From contig NC_009445.1 in the NCBI RefSeq assembly GCF_000026145.1, forward strand, positions 2,232,001-2,296,000: a stretch of DNA of 64,000 nucleotides, written 5' to 3'. Positions 33,303 through 43,541 of this stretch are shown here, piece by piece. Origin of the DNA: Bradyrhizobium sp. ORS 278 (GTDB lineage: Bacteria; Pseudomonadota; Alphaproteobacteria; Rhizobiales; Xanthobacteraceae). Every line of letters starts with the position of its first letter. The stretch's first letter is position 1. The notes beneath the pieces were generated by a model. That model did no database searches. It was not told where the DNA came from and saw only the letters and a program-made list of their open reading frames with translations. The position numbers and the translations under genes were made by a program.

Positions 33303-34580
33303 ATGTCTGCGCTGTCGCGTCGCGAATTCCTGTTGTCGGGAGCGGCCAGCATGGCCGCCATGTCGGGGCCCGCTCTGGCGGCGATGGGGCCCGCCGACAA
33401 GTTCGACCTGGTGATCAAGGGGGGTGCCGTCATCGATCCCGGCCAATCGCTGCGCGGCAAGCGCGACATCGGCATTCGCTGGGGCGTCATCGAAGCGATC
33501 GAGTCCGAGATCCCCGCCGAGCGGACGCAGCGTTCGATCGACGCAGCAGGCCGGCTGGTCATGCCGGGTCTCATTGACCTGCACAGCCACGTCTATCCCT
33601 ATGGCTCGGCGATCGGCATCCCGCCGGATGAGCTGGTGCAATTCCAGGGCACGACGACAGTTGTCTCGGCCGGGGACGCAGGCGTAAACAATCTTGCCGC
33701 GTTGCGGCGCTTCATCGTCGCTCAGTCGCGTGCACGCATCTACGCATTTGTGCATATCGCCAACAACGGCTTGTCGGCGTTCCCGGTCGCCGAACTCTAC
33801 AACATCGACAACGCACAGGTCGAGGCCTGCGCCATGGCGCTGGCCGAGAACCCGGACTTCCTGCTCGGCGTGAAGGTGCGCATGTCGGAGAACGTAATCT
33901 TCAAGCACGGGATCGAGCCGTTGAAACGCGGCATCAAGGCGTGCGAGCTCTGCGGCTGGCCGGCGCGGATGATGGTCCATATCGGCGGCGTCGAGACCGG
34001 AGAGCTGATGTCGCGGATCCTCGATCTGCTGCGGCCCGGCGATATCCTGACTCACGCCTATTCCGGTGCCCCGAACATCGCCGGCGCCTTCACCAACATC
34101 GTGCAGGATGGCAAGCTGCTGCCGGCCGCGCTCGCCGCCAAGCAGCGCGGTGTGATCTTCGATGTCGGCCATGGCGGCGGCAGCTTCGATTTCACCGTCG
34201 CGGACGTGGCCATCCCCGGCGGCTGCGGCCCGGACACGATCTCCTCGGACATTCACGTGTTCTCCGGCAACACACCCGGCATGCCATTCCTGCCCAACGT
34301 CATGGGCAAGTTCCTGGCGATGGGCTTCTCGCTGGAGCAGGTGGTGAGCATGACGACCTCGGCGCCGGCCAAGATCATCGGCCGGACGCCCAAGCTCGGC
34401 GCGCTGCAGGTCGGCGCCCCGGCCGACCTTGCGATCGTCGAACTGGTCGAGGGTCCCGTCACCTTCGTCGACACGCGTGGCAACAAGCGGGACGGCAAGC
34501 TGCAAATCAAGCCGGTGCAGACCGTGATCAACGGCGTGCCGTTCGGGCGGCCGTATCAATCGCCGTTCTCGGTGCGGTGA
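33303..34580 (+). CDS. Tat-exported amidohydrolase/deacetylase family metallohydrolase
   Basis: 425 residues. The twin-Arg signal LSRREFLLSGAASMAAMSGPALA is rare for this family. The amidohydrolase pattern includes LVIKGGAVIDPGQ, MPGLIDLHSHVYP (metal His pair), MVHIGG, DVGHGGGSFDF and SDIHVF. It is of the dihydroorotase-like amidohydrolase/deacetylase group whose substrates are mostly unknown. A GGGGAGG site lies 6 nt before the ATG. Single-gene unit. Confidence 0.8.
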   Translation: MSALSRREFLLSGAASMAAMSGPALAAMGPADKFDLVIKGGAVIDPGQSLRGKRDIGIRWGVIEAIESEIPAERTQRSIDAAGRLVMPGLIDLHSHVYPYGSAIGIPPDELVQFQGTTTVVSAGDAGVNNLAALRRFIVAQSRARIYAFVHIANNGLSAFPVAELYNIDNAQVEACAMALAENPDFLLGVKVRMSENVIFKHGIEPLKRGIKACELCGWPARMMVHIGGVETGELMSRILDLLRPGDILTHAYSGAPNIAGAFTNIVQDGKLLPAALAAKQRGVIFDVGHGGGSFDFTVADVAIPGGCGPDTISSDIHVFSGNTPGMPFLPNVMGKFLAMGFSLEQVVSMTTSAPAKIIGRTPKLGALQVGAPADLAIVELVEGPVTFVDTRGNKRDGKLQIKPVQTVINGVPFGRPYQSPFSVR

Positions 34581-34592
34581 GCGGCGGCGCGA

Positions 34593-35831
34593 TCAATCGC
34601 GCGCGCCGCCGCGCTCGATATTGGCCGACCGCGTGGGCACGCCGAACTCCTGATGGCACACCTCGGCCAGCACGGCGATGCCCTCGCGGATCTCCTGATG
34701 CGAGGGGCTGGCGAAGCACAGCCGCAGCCGGCTCCGCGCATGCGCGGCGTCGGTCGACCATTCCGGTCCCGGATTGATCGACACGCCGCGCTTCAGCGCC
34801 GCCTGCGAGAGCTTCATCGCGTCGACCTGGTCCGGCAGCTTGACCCACAGGAAGATGCCGCCCTTGGGCGCCTCGAACTCGGCTGATGTGCCGAACTCGG
34901 CGTTGAGCGCCTCCATCAGCGTATCGAGCTTGGCGCGCAGCCCGCGCACGAGCTGCGGCACGTGGGTCGTGAAATGCGGCCTGCAATATTCCGCCAGCAC
35001 CATCTGCTCCAGGGCGCCCGAGCCGGCATCGGTCTTCAGCGCCAGCAGCACCGACATGATCTCCCAGGGCGCGACCAGGAAGCCGACCCGCAGCGCCGGC
35101 GCGACCGATTTCGAGAACGAGCCGAGATGGATCACGCCGCCATGGTCGGACATGCCGTGAATGGCGCGCGGCCGCCTGCCGTCCCAGATCAGATCGGCAT
35201 AGCAGTCGTCCTCGAACACCGGCACGCCATAGGCGCGCGACAGCCACAGCAGCTCGGCGCGGCGGTTCTCCGGCATGATGGTGCCGGTCGGGTTCTGCAC
35301 CGTCGGGATGGTATAGATGTATTTCGGCCGGATGCCGCGATCCTTGAGATCGGCCAGCACCGCCGCCAGCACGTCGGTCCGCATGCCGTCCCGGTCGAGC
35401 GGAATGCCGATCGGCTTGGCGCCGATCCGCGCCAGCCGCGTCAGCGTGCCCTGATAATTGTCCTGCTCGACGATCACGGTGTCGCCCGGCGACAGCAGCG
35501 CCTGGTTGACCAGATCGAGGCCCTGCAGCGAGCCCGAGAGGATCATGATGTCGTCGGCCCGAGCCGACATGCCGGCGTCGCGCGACAGCTTGGCGGCGAG
35601 GAAATCCCGCAGCGGCCGGTAGCCTTGCGGTCCGTGCGCAAGGCCATAGGTGGCGAGCGCACGGCCTTCGCGGGCGAGGACCGCATCGGCGGCTGCGCGC
35701 AAGCCCTCGACAGGCACGGCGTCGGCATCATTGTTGCCGCCGACGAAGCTGTACTTGGCCAGGCCTGTCCAGCGCGCCGCCGGCGCGGGCAGCCCAGCCG
35801 CCAGGAGCGGTGCAAAATCGAATGCGGCCAT
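34593..35831 (-). CDS. PLP-dependent aminotransferase, LysN/MocR-catalytic type
   Basis: 412 residues of fold-type I aminotransferases. The sequence has ALATYGLAHGPQGYRPLRDFLA, ILSGSLQGLDLVNQALLSPGD, PTVQNPTG, FEDDCYADL and the PLP lysine region HLGSFSKSVAPALRVGF. There is no N-terminal wHTH domain, so it is an enzyme rather than a MocR regulator. Relatives include 2-aminoadipate transaminase, which fits the AmaB-like gene at 4.3 kb, but other amino acids are possible. Divergent from ribB. Confidence 0.8.
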   Translation of the reverse strand: MAAFDFAPLLAAGLPAPAARWTGLAKYSFVGGNNDADAVPVEGLRAAADAVLAREGRALATYGLAHGPQGYRPLRDFLAAKLSRDAGMSARADDIMILSGSLQGLDLVNQALLSPGDTVIVEQDNYQGTLTRLARIGAKPIGIPLDRDGMRTDVLAAVLADLKDRGIRPKYIYTIPTVQNPTGTIMPENRRAELLWLSRAYGVPVFEDDCYADLIWDGRRPRAIHGMSDHGGVIHLGSFSKSVAPALRVGFLVAPWEIMSVLLALKTDAGSGALEQMVLAEYCRPHFTTHVPQLVRGLRAKLDTLMEALNAEFGTSAEFEAPKGGIFLWVKLPDQVDAMKLSQAALKRGVSINPGPEWSTDAAHARSRLRLCFASPSHQEIREGIAVLAEVCHQEFGVPTRSANIERGGARD

Positions 35832-36009
35832 GAGGCGCGGCTCCCTTGTTCTCGAATTGGCGCGACTTTAAACAGATACCAGGGTGCTTGTCCCGGCTGG
35901 ACAAGTTCTTTTCCCGGGGAAGGCGACCTTCGAGCGGCGGTTCCGCTGCTCTGGCGTGCGCCTGCGATCCCGGCTAAAGCAGCCCCGGAAAAAGCAGCGA
36001 GACTTTGCA

Positions 36010-37086
36010 ATGGCCGACTCGATCCAGGAAGTTCTGCACGCCTTCGCCAAGGGCGAGATGGTCGTCGTGACCGACGATGACGATCGCGAGGGCGAGGGCG
36101 ATCTGATCGTTGCGGCCTCGCTGTGCACGCCCGATAAGATGGCGTTCATCATCCGCCACACCTCCGGCATCGTCTGCGCGCCGATCACGGCCGACGACGC
36201 GCGGCGGCTGCGGCTCGATCCGATGGTCGCGCACAACGACTCCAACCACACCACGGCGTTCACGGTCTCGATCGACTACAAGCCGGACGGCGGCACCGGC
36301 ATCTCGGCCGAGGAGCGCGCGTCCTGCTGCCGTGCGCTCGCCAATCCCAACGCCGGCGCCAATGATTTCGCGCGCCCCGGCCATATCTTCCCGCTCATCG
36401 CGCGTGACGGCGGCGTGCTGCTGCGTTCGGGTCATACCGAGGCGGCCGTGGATCTTTGCAAGCTTTCGGGGTTGCCGCCGGTCGGCGTCATCTCCGAGTT
36501 GATGAACGACGACGGCACCGTCATGAAGGGCGAGCAGGTCGTCCGCTTCGCCGCGGCGCATAACCTCAAGCACGTGACGATCGCCGACCTGATCTCCTAC
36601 CGGCAGGCGCGCGAGAAGCTGATCGAGCGCGTGTCGACCTTCACGACCGAGAGCCCGATCGGCCCGCTGCAGGGCTATGCTTACCGCTCGCCGTTCGATC
36701 CGATCACCCACGCCGCTTTTGTCTACAACGGCATCGGCGACGGCAAGAACGTGCTGACGCGGCTGCACAAGCCCAACATCGTGAAGGATCTGATCGCGGG
36801 TCCGCAGCGTATTCAAGCCGTGCTGCAGCACTTCAAGAAGAACGGTCGCGGCGTTCTGATCTATCTGCGCGACGGCGCCGCCGGTGTTCCGGTCGAGCCC
36901 GTCGCGGAGCCGCATACGGCGGAGGCCGACCGCCATCGCCAATGGCGCGAGGTCGGCGTCGGCGCGCAGATTCTGCGTGATCTCGGCGTGACGTCGATCC
37001 GGAACCTGACCTCGTCGGTCCATGACTACAAGGGCCTGTCTGGCTTCGGCATCGAGATCGTCGCCAATGAGCGGCTTGAAGGCTGA
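36010..37086 (+). CDS. ribB: 3,4-dihydroxy-2-butanone 4-phosphate synthase with degenerate RibA-like domain
   Basis: 358 residues. Residues 1 to about 205 are RibB, converting ribulose 5-phosphate to the riboflavin precursor and formate: [57 protein letters not shown]. The C-terminal part resembles GTP cyclohydrolase II but lacks its zinc-binding Cys cluster, so RibA activity is unlikely. No FMN riboswitch pattern was seen in the 180 bp upstream. The start is chosen at MADSIQEV; the frame runs 42 codons further back without family similarity. Confidence 0.88.
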   Translation: MADSIQEVLHAFAKGEMVVVTDDDDREGEGDLIVAASLCTPDKMAFIIRHTSGIVCAPITADDARRLRLDPMVAHNDSNHTTAFTVSIDYKPDGGTGISAEERASCCRALANPNAGANDFARPGHIFPLIARDGGVLLRSGHTEAAVDLCKLSGLPPVGVISELMNDDGTVMKGEQVVRFAAAHNLKHVTIADLISYRQAREKLIERVSTFTTESPIGPLQGYAYRSPFDPITHAAFVYNGIGDGKNVLTRLHKPNIVKDLIAGPQRIQAVLQHFKKNGRGVLIYLRDGAAGVPVEPVAEPHTAEADRHRQWREVGVGAQILRDLGVTSIRNLTSSVHDYKGLSGFGIEIVANERLEG

Positions 37087-37150
37087 ACTGCCAGGATTTA
37101 ACCTCCAGACGGCTGCGACCCGTGCGCAGCGAGACGCGAAAGGACCATTC

Positions 37151-38365
<1,215 letters not shown>

Positions 38366-38404
38366 TTCGCCTGGTCGTTCGCGGGGGCGGGTCTTGAGTC
38401 CTCA

Positions 38405-38503
38405 ACTGTCATCGTCCGCGAAAGCGGACGATCCACTACGCCGAGATGACAGTGATCAGCTGAGACGTCTCGGCGTACTGGATGCCCCGCCTGCGCGGGG
38501 CAT
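38405..38503. repeat. Dispersed double-hairpin repeat
   Basis: Hairpin ATCGTCCGC-GAAA-GCGGACGAT (38411-38432) nested in ACTGTCATC (38405-38413)/GATGACAGT (38445-38453), then ATGCCCCGC-CTGC-GCGGGGCAT (38482-38503). This pattern is typical of Bradyrhizobium intergenic repeats. It could terminate gcdH transcription. Confidence 0.6.
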
Positions 38504-38555
38504 GACGGCGCAGATAGCGGGCCGTTCACGTGCTCGTGGAAAGTAAGGGCAGCAC

Positions 38556-39470
38556 ATGGCCGAGGACGACGTTCCCTTCAACCGCAACTTCCCGCTGGCT
38601 GCCGGCGTCGTCGACGAGGTGCGTCCGGGCATTCGCCGCGTGCTCTGTAACAATCCGAGCCCGTTCACCTTCACCGGAACCGTCAGCTACATCGTGGGCC
38701 GCGGCAACGTTGCGATCATCGATCCCGGCCCGGACAACGAGGCCCATGCGCAGGCGCTGCTGGATGCGGTCAGGGGCGAGACGGTGTCGCATATCATCGT
38801 CACGCATACCCATCGCGACCACTCGCCGAACACCGGACGTCTCAAGGCTGCGACCGGCGCGACGGTCTATGCCGAAGGCCCGCACCGCGCGTCGCGGCCG
38901 CGCTACGAGAGCGAGAAGCACAGCCCCGAGTCCGGCGTCGATCGAGATTTCGCCCCTGATGTCACCGTTGCCGATGGCGACGTGATCGAAGGGCAGGACT
39001 GGCAGCTCGAGGCGGTGGCAACGCCAGGCCATACCGCCAATCATCTCGCCTTCGCCTGGAGTGAGCGCAGCACGACCTTCGTCGGCGATCACGTGATGGG
39101 CTGGTCCACGTCGATCGTCGCGCCGCCCGATGGTTCGATGGTCGACTACATGGCCTCGCTGGAGCGGCTCGCGGGACGCCCCGAGGACTTGTATTTCTCA
39201 GGCCATGGCCCCGAGATTCCCGAAGGCCCGCGCTACACCCGCTTCCTGATGCGCCATCGCCAGGCCCGCGAAGCCTCGATCCTGCATCGCCTCGCCAAGG
39301 GCGAGGCCGACATCCCGACCATGGTGCGCGCGATCTATATCGGCATCGACCCGCGGCTCACCACCGCTGCCGGCTATTCGGTGCTGGCGCATCTGGAGGA
39401 TCTCGTCGCGCGCGGCATCGTCGCAACGGAGGGCGATCCGGTGATCGGCGGGACGTATCGGCTGGCCTGA
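38556..39470 (+). CDS. MBL fold metallo-hydrolase (LACTB2-like)
   Basis: 304 residues. The metal-binding signature THTHRDH is at 83-89; further ligands are in TPGHTANHLAF (His), FVGDHVMGW (Asp) and SGHGPEI (His). The C-terminal ~70 residues (RHRQAREASILHRLAKGEADIPTMVRAIY...AHLEDLVARGIV) form the winged-helix-like tail of LACTB2-type nucleases/hydrolases. The substrate is unknown. Confidence 0.85.
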   Translation: MAEDDVPFNRNFPLAAGVVDEVRPGIRRVLCNNPSPFTFTGTVSYIVGRGNVAIIDPGPDNEAHAQALLDAVRGETVSHIIVTHTHRDHSPNTGRLKAATGATVYAEGPHRASRPRYESEKHSPESGVDRDFAPDVTVADGDVIEGQDWQLEAVATPGHTANHLAFAWSERSTTFVGDHVMGWSTSIVAPPDGSMVDYMASLERLAGRPEDLYFSGHGPEIPEGPRYTRFLMRHRQAREASILHRLAKGEADIPTMVRAIYIGIDPRLTTAAGYSVLAHLEDLVARGIVATEGDPVIGGTYRLA

Positions 39471-39747
39471 CGCGGCGTTCGAGCGGCATCGTCGCTTCCA
39501 CCGACGCGCTGCAGATCGCGGCGCAGCAACATGACATGTCACGATGCAGTCTCATTGAGGTTGTAAACTGCGACAATAAAGCGCAGAGTGCGAGCAATCG
39601 TCATGTTTGAATTTTCGATCTGGTCGAAGCTTTTTTCGCCCAACGCGATCATCGTCGCCTGATCACCTGCGTGCTCGGCTTGCCCGGGCCGGCATCTGCG
39701 ACTTAGTTGAACCATAATGAATGTCGTTTGAAACGGGGGGATATTGC

Positions 39748-40935
39748 ATGTCGAATCGTCCTGTCACCAGGCATCATCGGTCTAGTCCTGCTTGGCATCT
39801 TGGGGCTACGCGCTCGCGACCGCAGAGCGGTCAATCTCAGGCCCATGGCGGCGTCGCGGCCCTGCACCCCGTCAGCCATCGCAACACGAGTTTTCAACCG
39901 CTGCCGCGCCCGCTTGGACTTCCGCCCTATCACTACGACTTGGCGGAACATTTCCCGGAGATCGGGGCATCGATCAGCAGCGCCGGGAAAATGGTATTCC
40001 ACGTCGTCGGTGATACGGGCGGCGTCCAGGACGGCGAATTCCAGAACAACGTCGCCGAACAGATGATCGCGCAGTTGCACGGCGACGCCGACAAGGTGCC
40101 GCAATTCTGCTATCACGTCGGAGACGTGGTCTATTTCACCGGGATGCACGACGAGTACTACTCGCAGTTCTACGAGCCCTATTCGCATTACACGCCGCCA
40201 ATCTTCTCGATTCCCGGCAACCACGACGGCGAAGTCGACGATCCACGGCTCCAGACGTCGCTGGACGGCTGGGTCGCCTACTTCATGCAGGCGGAGCCCG
40301 ATGTCGATCCAATCTCGAAGGATGCTCCGCGGGTACAGCTCAATCTTCCGAATGTCTATTGGACGTTGTTGACGCCCTTCGCGACGATCATCGGGATGTA
40401 CACCAACGTGCCCGAGCACGGGTCGATCGATTCGACCCAGCAGCAATGGATCACCAACGAGTTCGCGACCGCGCCGAAGGATCGGGCGCTGATCCTCGCA
40501 TTGCACCACCCCATCTATTCATTCGACGTCTATCACAGCGGCAGCTCAAAGATGGCGGACGCGCTTGAGAACGCCATTCGCGACACCGGGCGCGTTCCGA
40601 ATCTCGTGCTGTCGGGTCACGTCCACGACTATCAGCGGATCGAGCAGACCATCACGCCTGAAACGCCGACGCCGTTCATCGTGTGCGGGAATGGCGGCTA
40701 CCACAACCTCCACTCGGTTCATTCCAATGTCGGCGATGTGGCCGACGATACCGGCGCCGTGCTGAAATATGCCCAGAAGATCTGGGGCTTTACGACGCTG
40801 ACCATCGACAAGGACACGATCTCGGGCGTGTCCACCGAGGTCGATCGGGACGGCAATGCCAAGCTGGGCGACAGCTTCAGCTATCCCGCTGGGCCGATCG
40901 AATTGGCCGATCGGAAAGCTGTTCCAACGCTATAG
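39748..40935 (+). CDS. Calcineurin-like metallophosphoesterase
   Basis: About 395 residues. Metallophosphoesterase motifs occur in order: VVGDTGG, YHVGDVVYF, IPGNHDGE, LALHHPIYS, LSGHVHDYQ. The N-terminal ~70 residues are polar and uncharacterised; there is no clear signal peptide. A GGGGGG run 9 nt upstream supports this ATG; another in-frame ATG is at 39721. Possibly a phosphatase or nucleotidase. Confidence 0.78.
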   Translation: MSNRPVTRHHRSSPAWHLGATRSRPQSGQSQAHGGVAALHPVSHRNTSFQPLPRPLGLPPYHYDLAEHFPEIGASISSAGKMVFHVVGDTGGVQDGEFQNNVAEQMIAQLHGDADKVPQFCYHVGDVVYFTGMHDEYYSQFYEPYSHYTPPIFSIPGNHDGEVDDPRLQTSLDGWVAYFMQAEPDVDPISKDAPRVQLNLPNVYWTLLTPFATIIGMYTNVPEHGSIDSTQQQWITNEFATAPKDRALILALHHPIYSFDVYHSGSSKMADALENAIRDTGRVPNLVLSGHVHDYQRIEQTITPETPTPFIVCGNGGYHNLHSVHSNVGDVADDTGAVLKYAQKIWGFTTLTIDKDTISGVSTEVDRDGNAKLGDSFSYPAGPIELADRKAVPTL

Positions 40936-41056
40936 GACAACCGAACGGCGAACGCCGGCTGCCGAGATCAAGCTCGATGACGCGAAGCCGCTGGACGCGT
41001 ATCCCGGCCGCATGGAGGCCGAGAGACCGGTGACTGCTGTCGTGGCGTCGACGACG

Positions 41057-41995
41057 CTACTTCTTCACCGTCTTCGCGTTGGCATTGCCCTTCGCCACCG
41101 GCGGCGGCGTGACCTTCTTCACCGGCTTCTGCGCCTCGGCTTCGGCGGCGGTCGACAGGTCCTCGATCAGCTTGGTGACGCGCGCGGCGTTGCTGCCGAG
41201 GTCGGAATCCAGGTAGGGCGAGGTCGAATAGCGCGAGGCGGAGCGCACGTCGATGCGCGACTCCTCGCCATCGGGCTTGACGCGGATCGAGATGTCCTCG
41301 CGCAGACCCATGATGGGCGTCCGCGCCACCGCCTCGATGCGGCCTTCCCGGCGCGGCGGCTGCGGGGCGCGTTCATCAACCACGAACCATTTGCGCCGGT
41401 TGACGAGCTTCAGCGCGACCGCGAAGGCGCGATCCGGCGGCAGTTCGACCTGCACCGGTTCGATGTCCGGATAGAATGTCCGCTGCTGCTCCCAGGAATA
41501 CAGGCCGGCATAGGCGGCTGTGTTGGTGCCGTCGCCATTGCGCAGGGGGGCCAGCGCCTCGAAGCTCGGCGGCTCCACCAGATCGGTGGTGATGTCGTAG
41601 ATCTTCGGCAGCTTGCGATCCTTGAGCGCGAGATAGCCCGGATAGGCCAGCACCGCGGCGTCGATCATCAAGGCAAGCAGCACCCGGCTCATGCCGCGGC
41701 TGCCATTGTGCCAGATCGCGACGAAGGCGGCGAGCCCGAGCAGGATCGACAGCACGGCCAGGCCCAACGCGCCAAAGAACGTCGCCAGCGCCGGCTTCAT
41801 CTCCAGGAAGTCGAAGCGCAGAATCAGGATCGAGACCAGCACGGCGACGACCGAGAAGACCGCCAGATTGCGAGCCCAGGTCGCGAGGCTGGAGGTCGGC
41901 TCCGACAGATAGGGGGCGTGAAACCTGCGGGCCATCTTGTCAGGAACTGCCGGGTTGGGCCCCGGAGCGGGGCGGGTGATCTCGCTTGAGACCAT
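41057..41995 (-). CDS. DUF1499 domain-containing membrane protein
   Basis: 312 residues. Three hydrophobic segments lie near the N-terminus (LAVFSVVAVLVSILIL, LATFFGALGLAVLSILLGLAAFVAIW, RVLLALMIDAAVLAYPGYLAL). A C-terminal DUF1499 region follows (YDITTDLVEPPSF, RIEAVARTPIMGLREDISIRV, RSASRYSTSPYLDSDLGSNAARV). The tail is Lys/Pro/Ala-rich. An ATG at 41935 is an alternative start. Function unknown; widespread in alphaproteobacteria. Confidence 0.78.
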   Translation of the reverse strand: MVSSEITRPAPGPNPAVPDKMARRFHAPYLSEPTSSLATWARNLAVFSVVAVLVSILILRFDFLEMKPALATFFGALGLAVLSILLGLAAFVAIWHNGSRGMSRVLLALMIDAAVLAYPGYLALKDRKLPKIYDITTDLVEPPSFEALAPLRNGDGTNTAAYAGLYSWEQQRTFYPDIEPVQVELPPDRAFAVALKLVNRRKWFVVDERAPQPPRREGRIEAVARTPIMGLREDISIRVKPDGEESRIDVRSASRYSTSPYLDSDLGSNAARVTKLIEDLSTAAEAEAQKPVKKVTPPPVAKGNANAKTVKK

Positions 41996-42167
41996 GAGCC
42001 CCGGGCAAATTCAAGGGGAGTCTACAGCCCTCAGCCTCGCCCCGCACCAGCCGTTGCGGCCGGCTTTCGCGGGTCTCGTCCGTCGACGACGGTGAAATTG
42101 AGATCGTTCCGGAGCAGCGGCGGCTGCGGGCAGGTGGCGACCTGATCCGCAGCCGCGCCTGCCGGCC

Positions 42168-43373
42168 TCAGTGCCCGTGCGCCAAGGGGCAGGCCGAATC
42201 GGCAAGCTTGCCGAACGCCTCCTCGCCCGACATCGTCTGCACCAGCTTGTAATAGTCCCAGGGGTATTTCGACTCCTCCGGCTTCTTGACCTGCATGATG
42301 TACATCTCATGCTCCATCAGTCCGTCGGCGCGGATCTTGCCGTCGGACGTGAACATGTCGTCGATCTTCGTCTTGCGCAGCTGCTCCATGACCTTGTCGG
42401 AGTCGGTGGTGCCCGCCGCCTTCACCGCATTCAGATAGGTCAGTGTTGCCGAGTAGTACGCCGCCTGGTTCATGGTGGGCTCGCGCTTGGTCTTCTCGAA
42501 ATAGCGCTTCGCGAAGGCGCGGGTCTTGTTGTTGAGATCCCAGTACCAGCCGGTGGTCAGATACAGCCCCTGCGCGGTCTTCAGGCCGAGACTGTGGATG
42601 TCGCTGATGAAGGCGAGCAGCGCCGCCGGTTTCATCGTCTTGGCGATGCCGAACTCATCGGCCGCCTTGATCGAGTTGGTGAAGTCGTTGCCGGCATTGG
42701 CGAGGCCGAGCACCTGGGCGCCCGAGCTCTGCGCCTGCAGCAAATAGCTGGAGAAGTCCGAAGTCGAGAGCGGTACGCGCACGGCGCCCACCACCTTGCC
42801 GCCATTGGCCTCCACGACCTTGGAGGCGGCCTCCTGCAGCTGAGTGCCGAAGGCGTAGTCGGCGGTCAGGAAGAACCAGCTCTTGCCGCCCTGGCTGACC
42901 ATGGTCTTGGCGGTGCCGTTGGCCAGCGAGGTCGTGTCGTAGGCGTAGTGGACGGTATAGGGCGTGCAGTCCTTGCCAGTCAGCGAGGCGCCGGCGGCAC
43001 CGATCGCGATGAACGGCACCTTCTTCTCCTTGGCGGCATTGGCCATCGCAAGGCTGACGCCGGTGTTGGAGCCGCCGAGGATCATGGTGACGCCGTCGCG
43101 ATCGGCCCATTCACGCAGCTTCTGCGCGCCGACGTCGGGCTTGTTCTGGTGATCCGTCTCCATGAACTCGATCTTGTTACCGAGCACGCTGCCGCCGAAA
43201 TCCTCGATCGCCATCTTGGCGGCTTCGACACCGCCCGGGCCGATCACGTCGGCATAGAGTCCTGACATGTCATCGATGTCGCCGATCACGACCTTGTTGG
43301 CGGCCGCGTGCGCGGCGGTAGCGGCGAGTGAGGCCCCGAGCAGCCAGGGGAGCAGGCGTGTCTGATATCGCAT
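42168..43373 (-). CDS. Branched-chain-type ABC substrate-binding protein (orphan)
   Basis: 401 residues. The signal peptide is MRYQTRLLPWLLGASLAATAAHA. The mature protein (NKVVIGDIDDMSGLYADVIGPGGVEAAKMAIEDFGG) is LivK-like. No permease or ATPase genes adjoin it. It is followed leftward by DUF1499 and preceded by an acyl-CoA ligase, so it may bind an aromatic or carboxylic substrate activated by that ligase (inference). Confidence 0.82.
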   Translation of the reverse strand: MRYQTRLLPWLLGASLAATAAHAAANKVVIGDIDDMSGLYADVIGPGGVEAAKMAIEDFGGSVLGNKIEFMETDHQNKPDVGAQKLREWADRDGVTMILGGSNTGVSLAMANAAKEKKVPFIAIGAAGASLTGKDCTPYTVHYAYDTTSLANGTAKTMVSQGGKSWFFLTADYAFGTQLQEAASKVVEANGGKVVGAVRVPLSTSDFSSYLLQAQSSGAQVLGLANAGNDFTNSIKAADEFGIAKTMKPAALLAFISDIHSLGLKTAQGLYLTTGWYWDLNNKTRAFAKRYFEKTKREPTMNQAAYYSATLTYLNAVKAAGTTDSDKVMEQLRKTKIDDMFTSDGKIRADGLMEHEMYIMQVKKPEESKYPWDYYKLVQTMSGEEAFGKLADSACPLAHGH

Positions 43374-43486
43374 GATGGCGTTCCCTCGTTTCTTTTTTGG
43401 TGCCGGACCTTAGGAACCCACAACCGGGCTTTCCAATTCGCCTTTGGTTCAAACCAGGACAGAGGAACTTTTTCACCGGAACGCAA

Positions 43487-43514
43487 ACGGCCCCCGCGTG
43501 GTCGCAGGGGCCGT
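43487..43514 (-). terminator. Hairpin downstream of acyl-CoA ligase
   Basis: Stem ACGGCCCC (43487-43494)/GGGGCCGT (43507-43514), 27 nt past the ligase stop. Reading leftward it is followed by TTTGCG rather than a clean T-tract, so termination may be weak. It separates the ligase from the binding-protein gene. Confidence 0.45.
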
Positions 43515-43541
43515 GAGTCACGCGCGGAGCGGGAGCGGCTG

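Noticed and set aside
35840..36009. FMN riboswitch upstream of ribB
   Set aside because: The conserved FMN-element core blocks could not be found in this stretch.
39603..39662. 19-codon open frame (MFEFSIWSKLFSPNAIIVA) before the metallophosphoesterase gene
   Set aside because: No convincing ribosome-binding site and too short to judge; could be a leader peptide, but nothing supports it beyond the frame.
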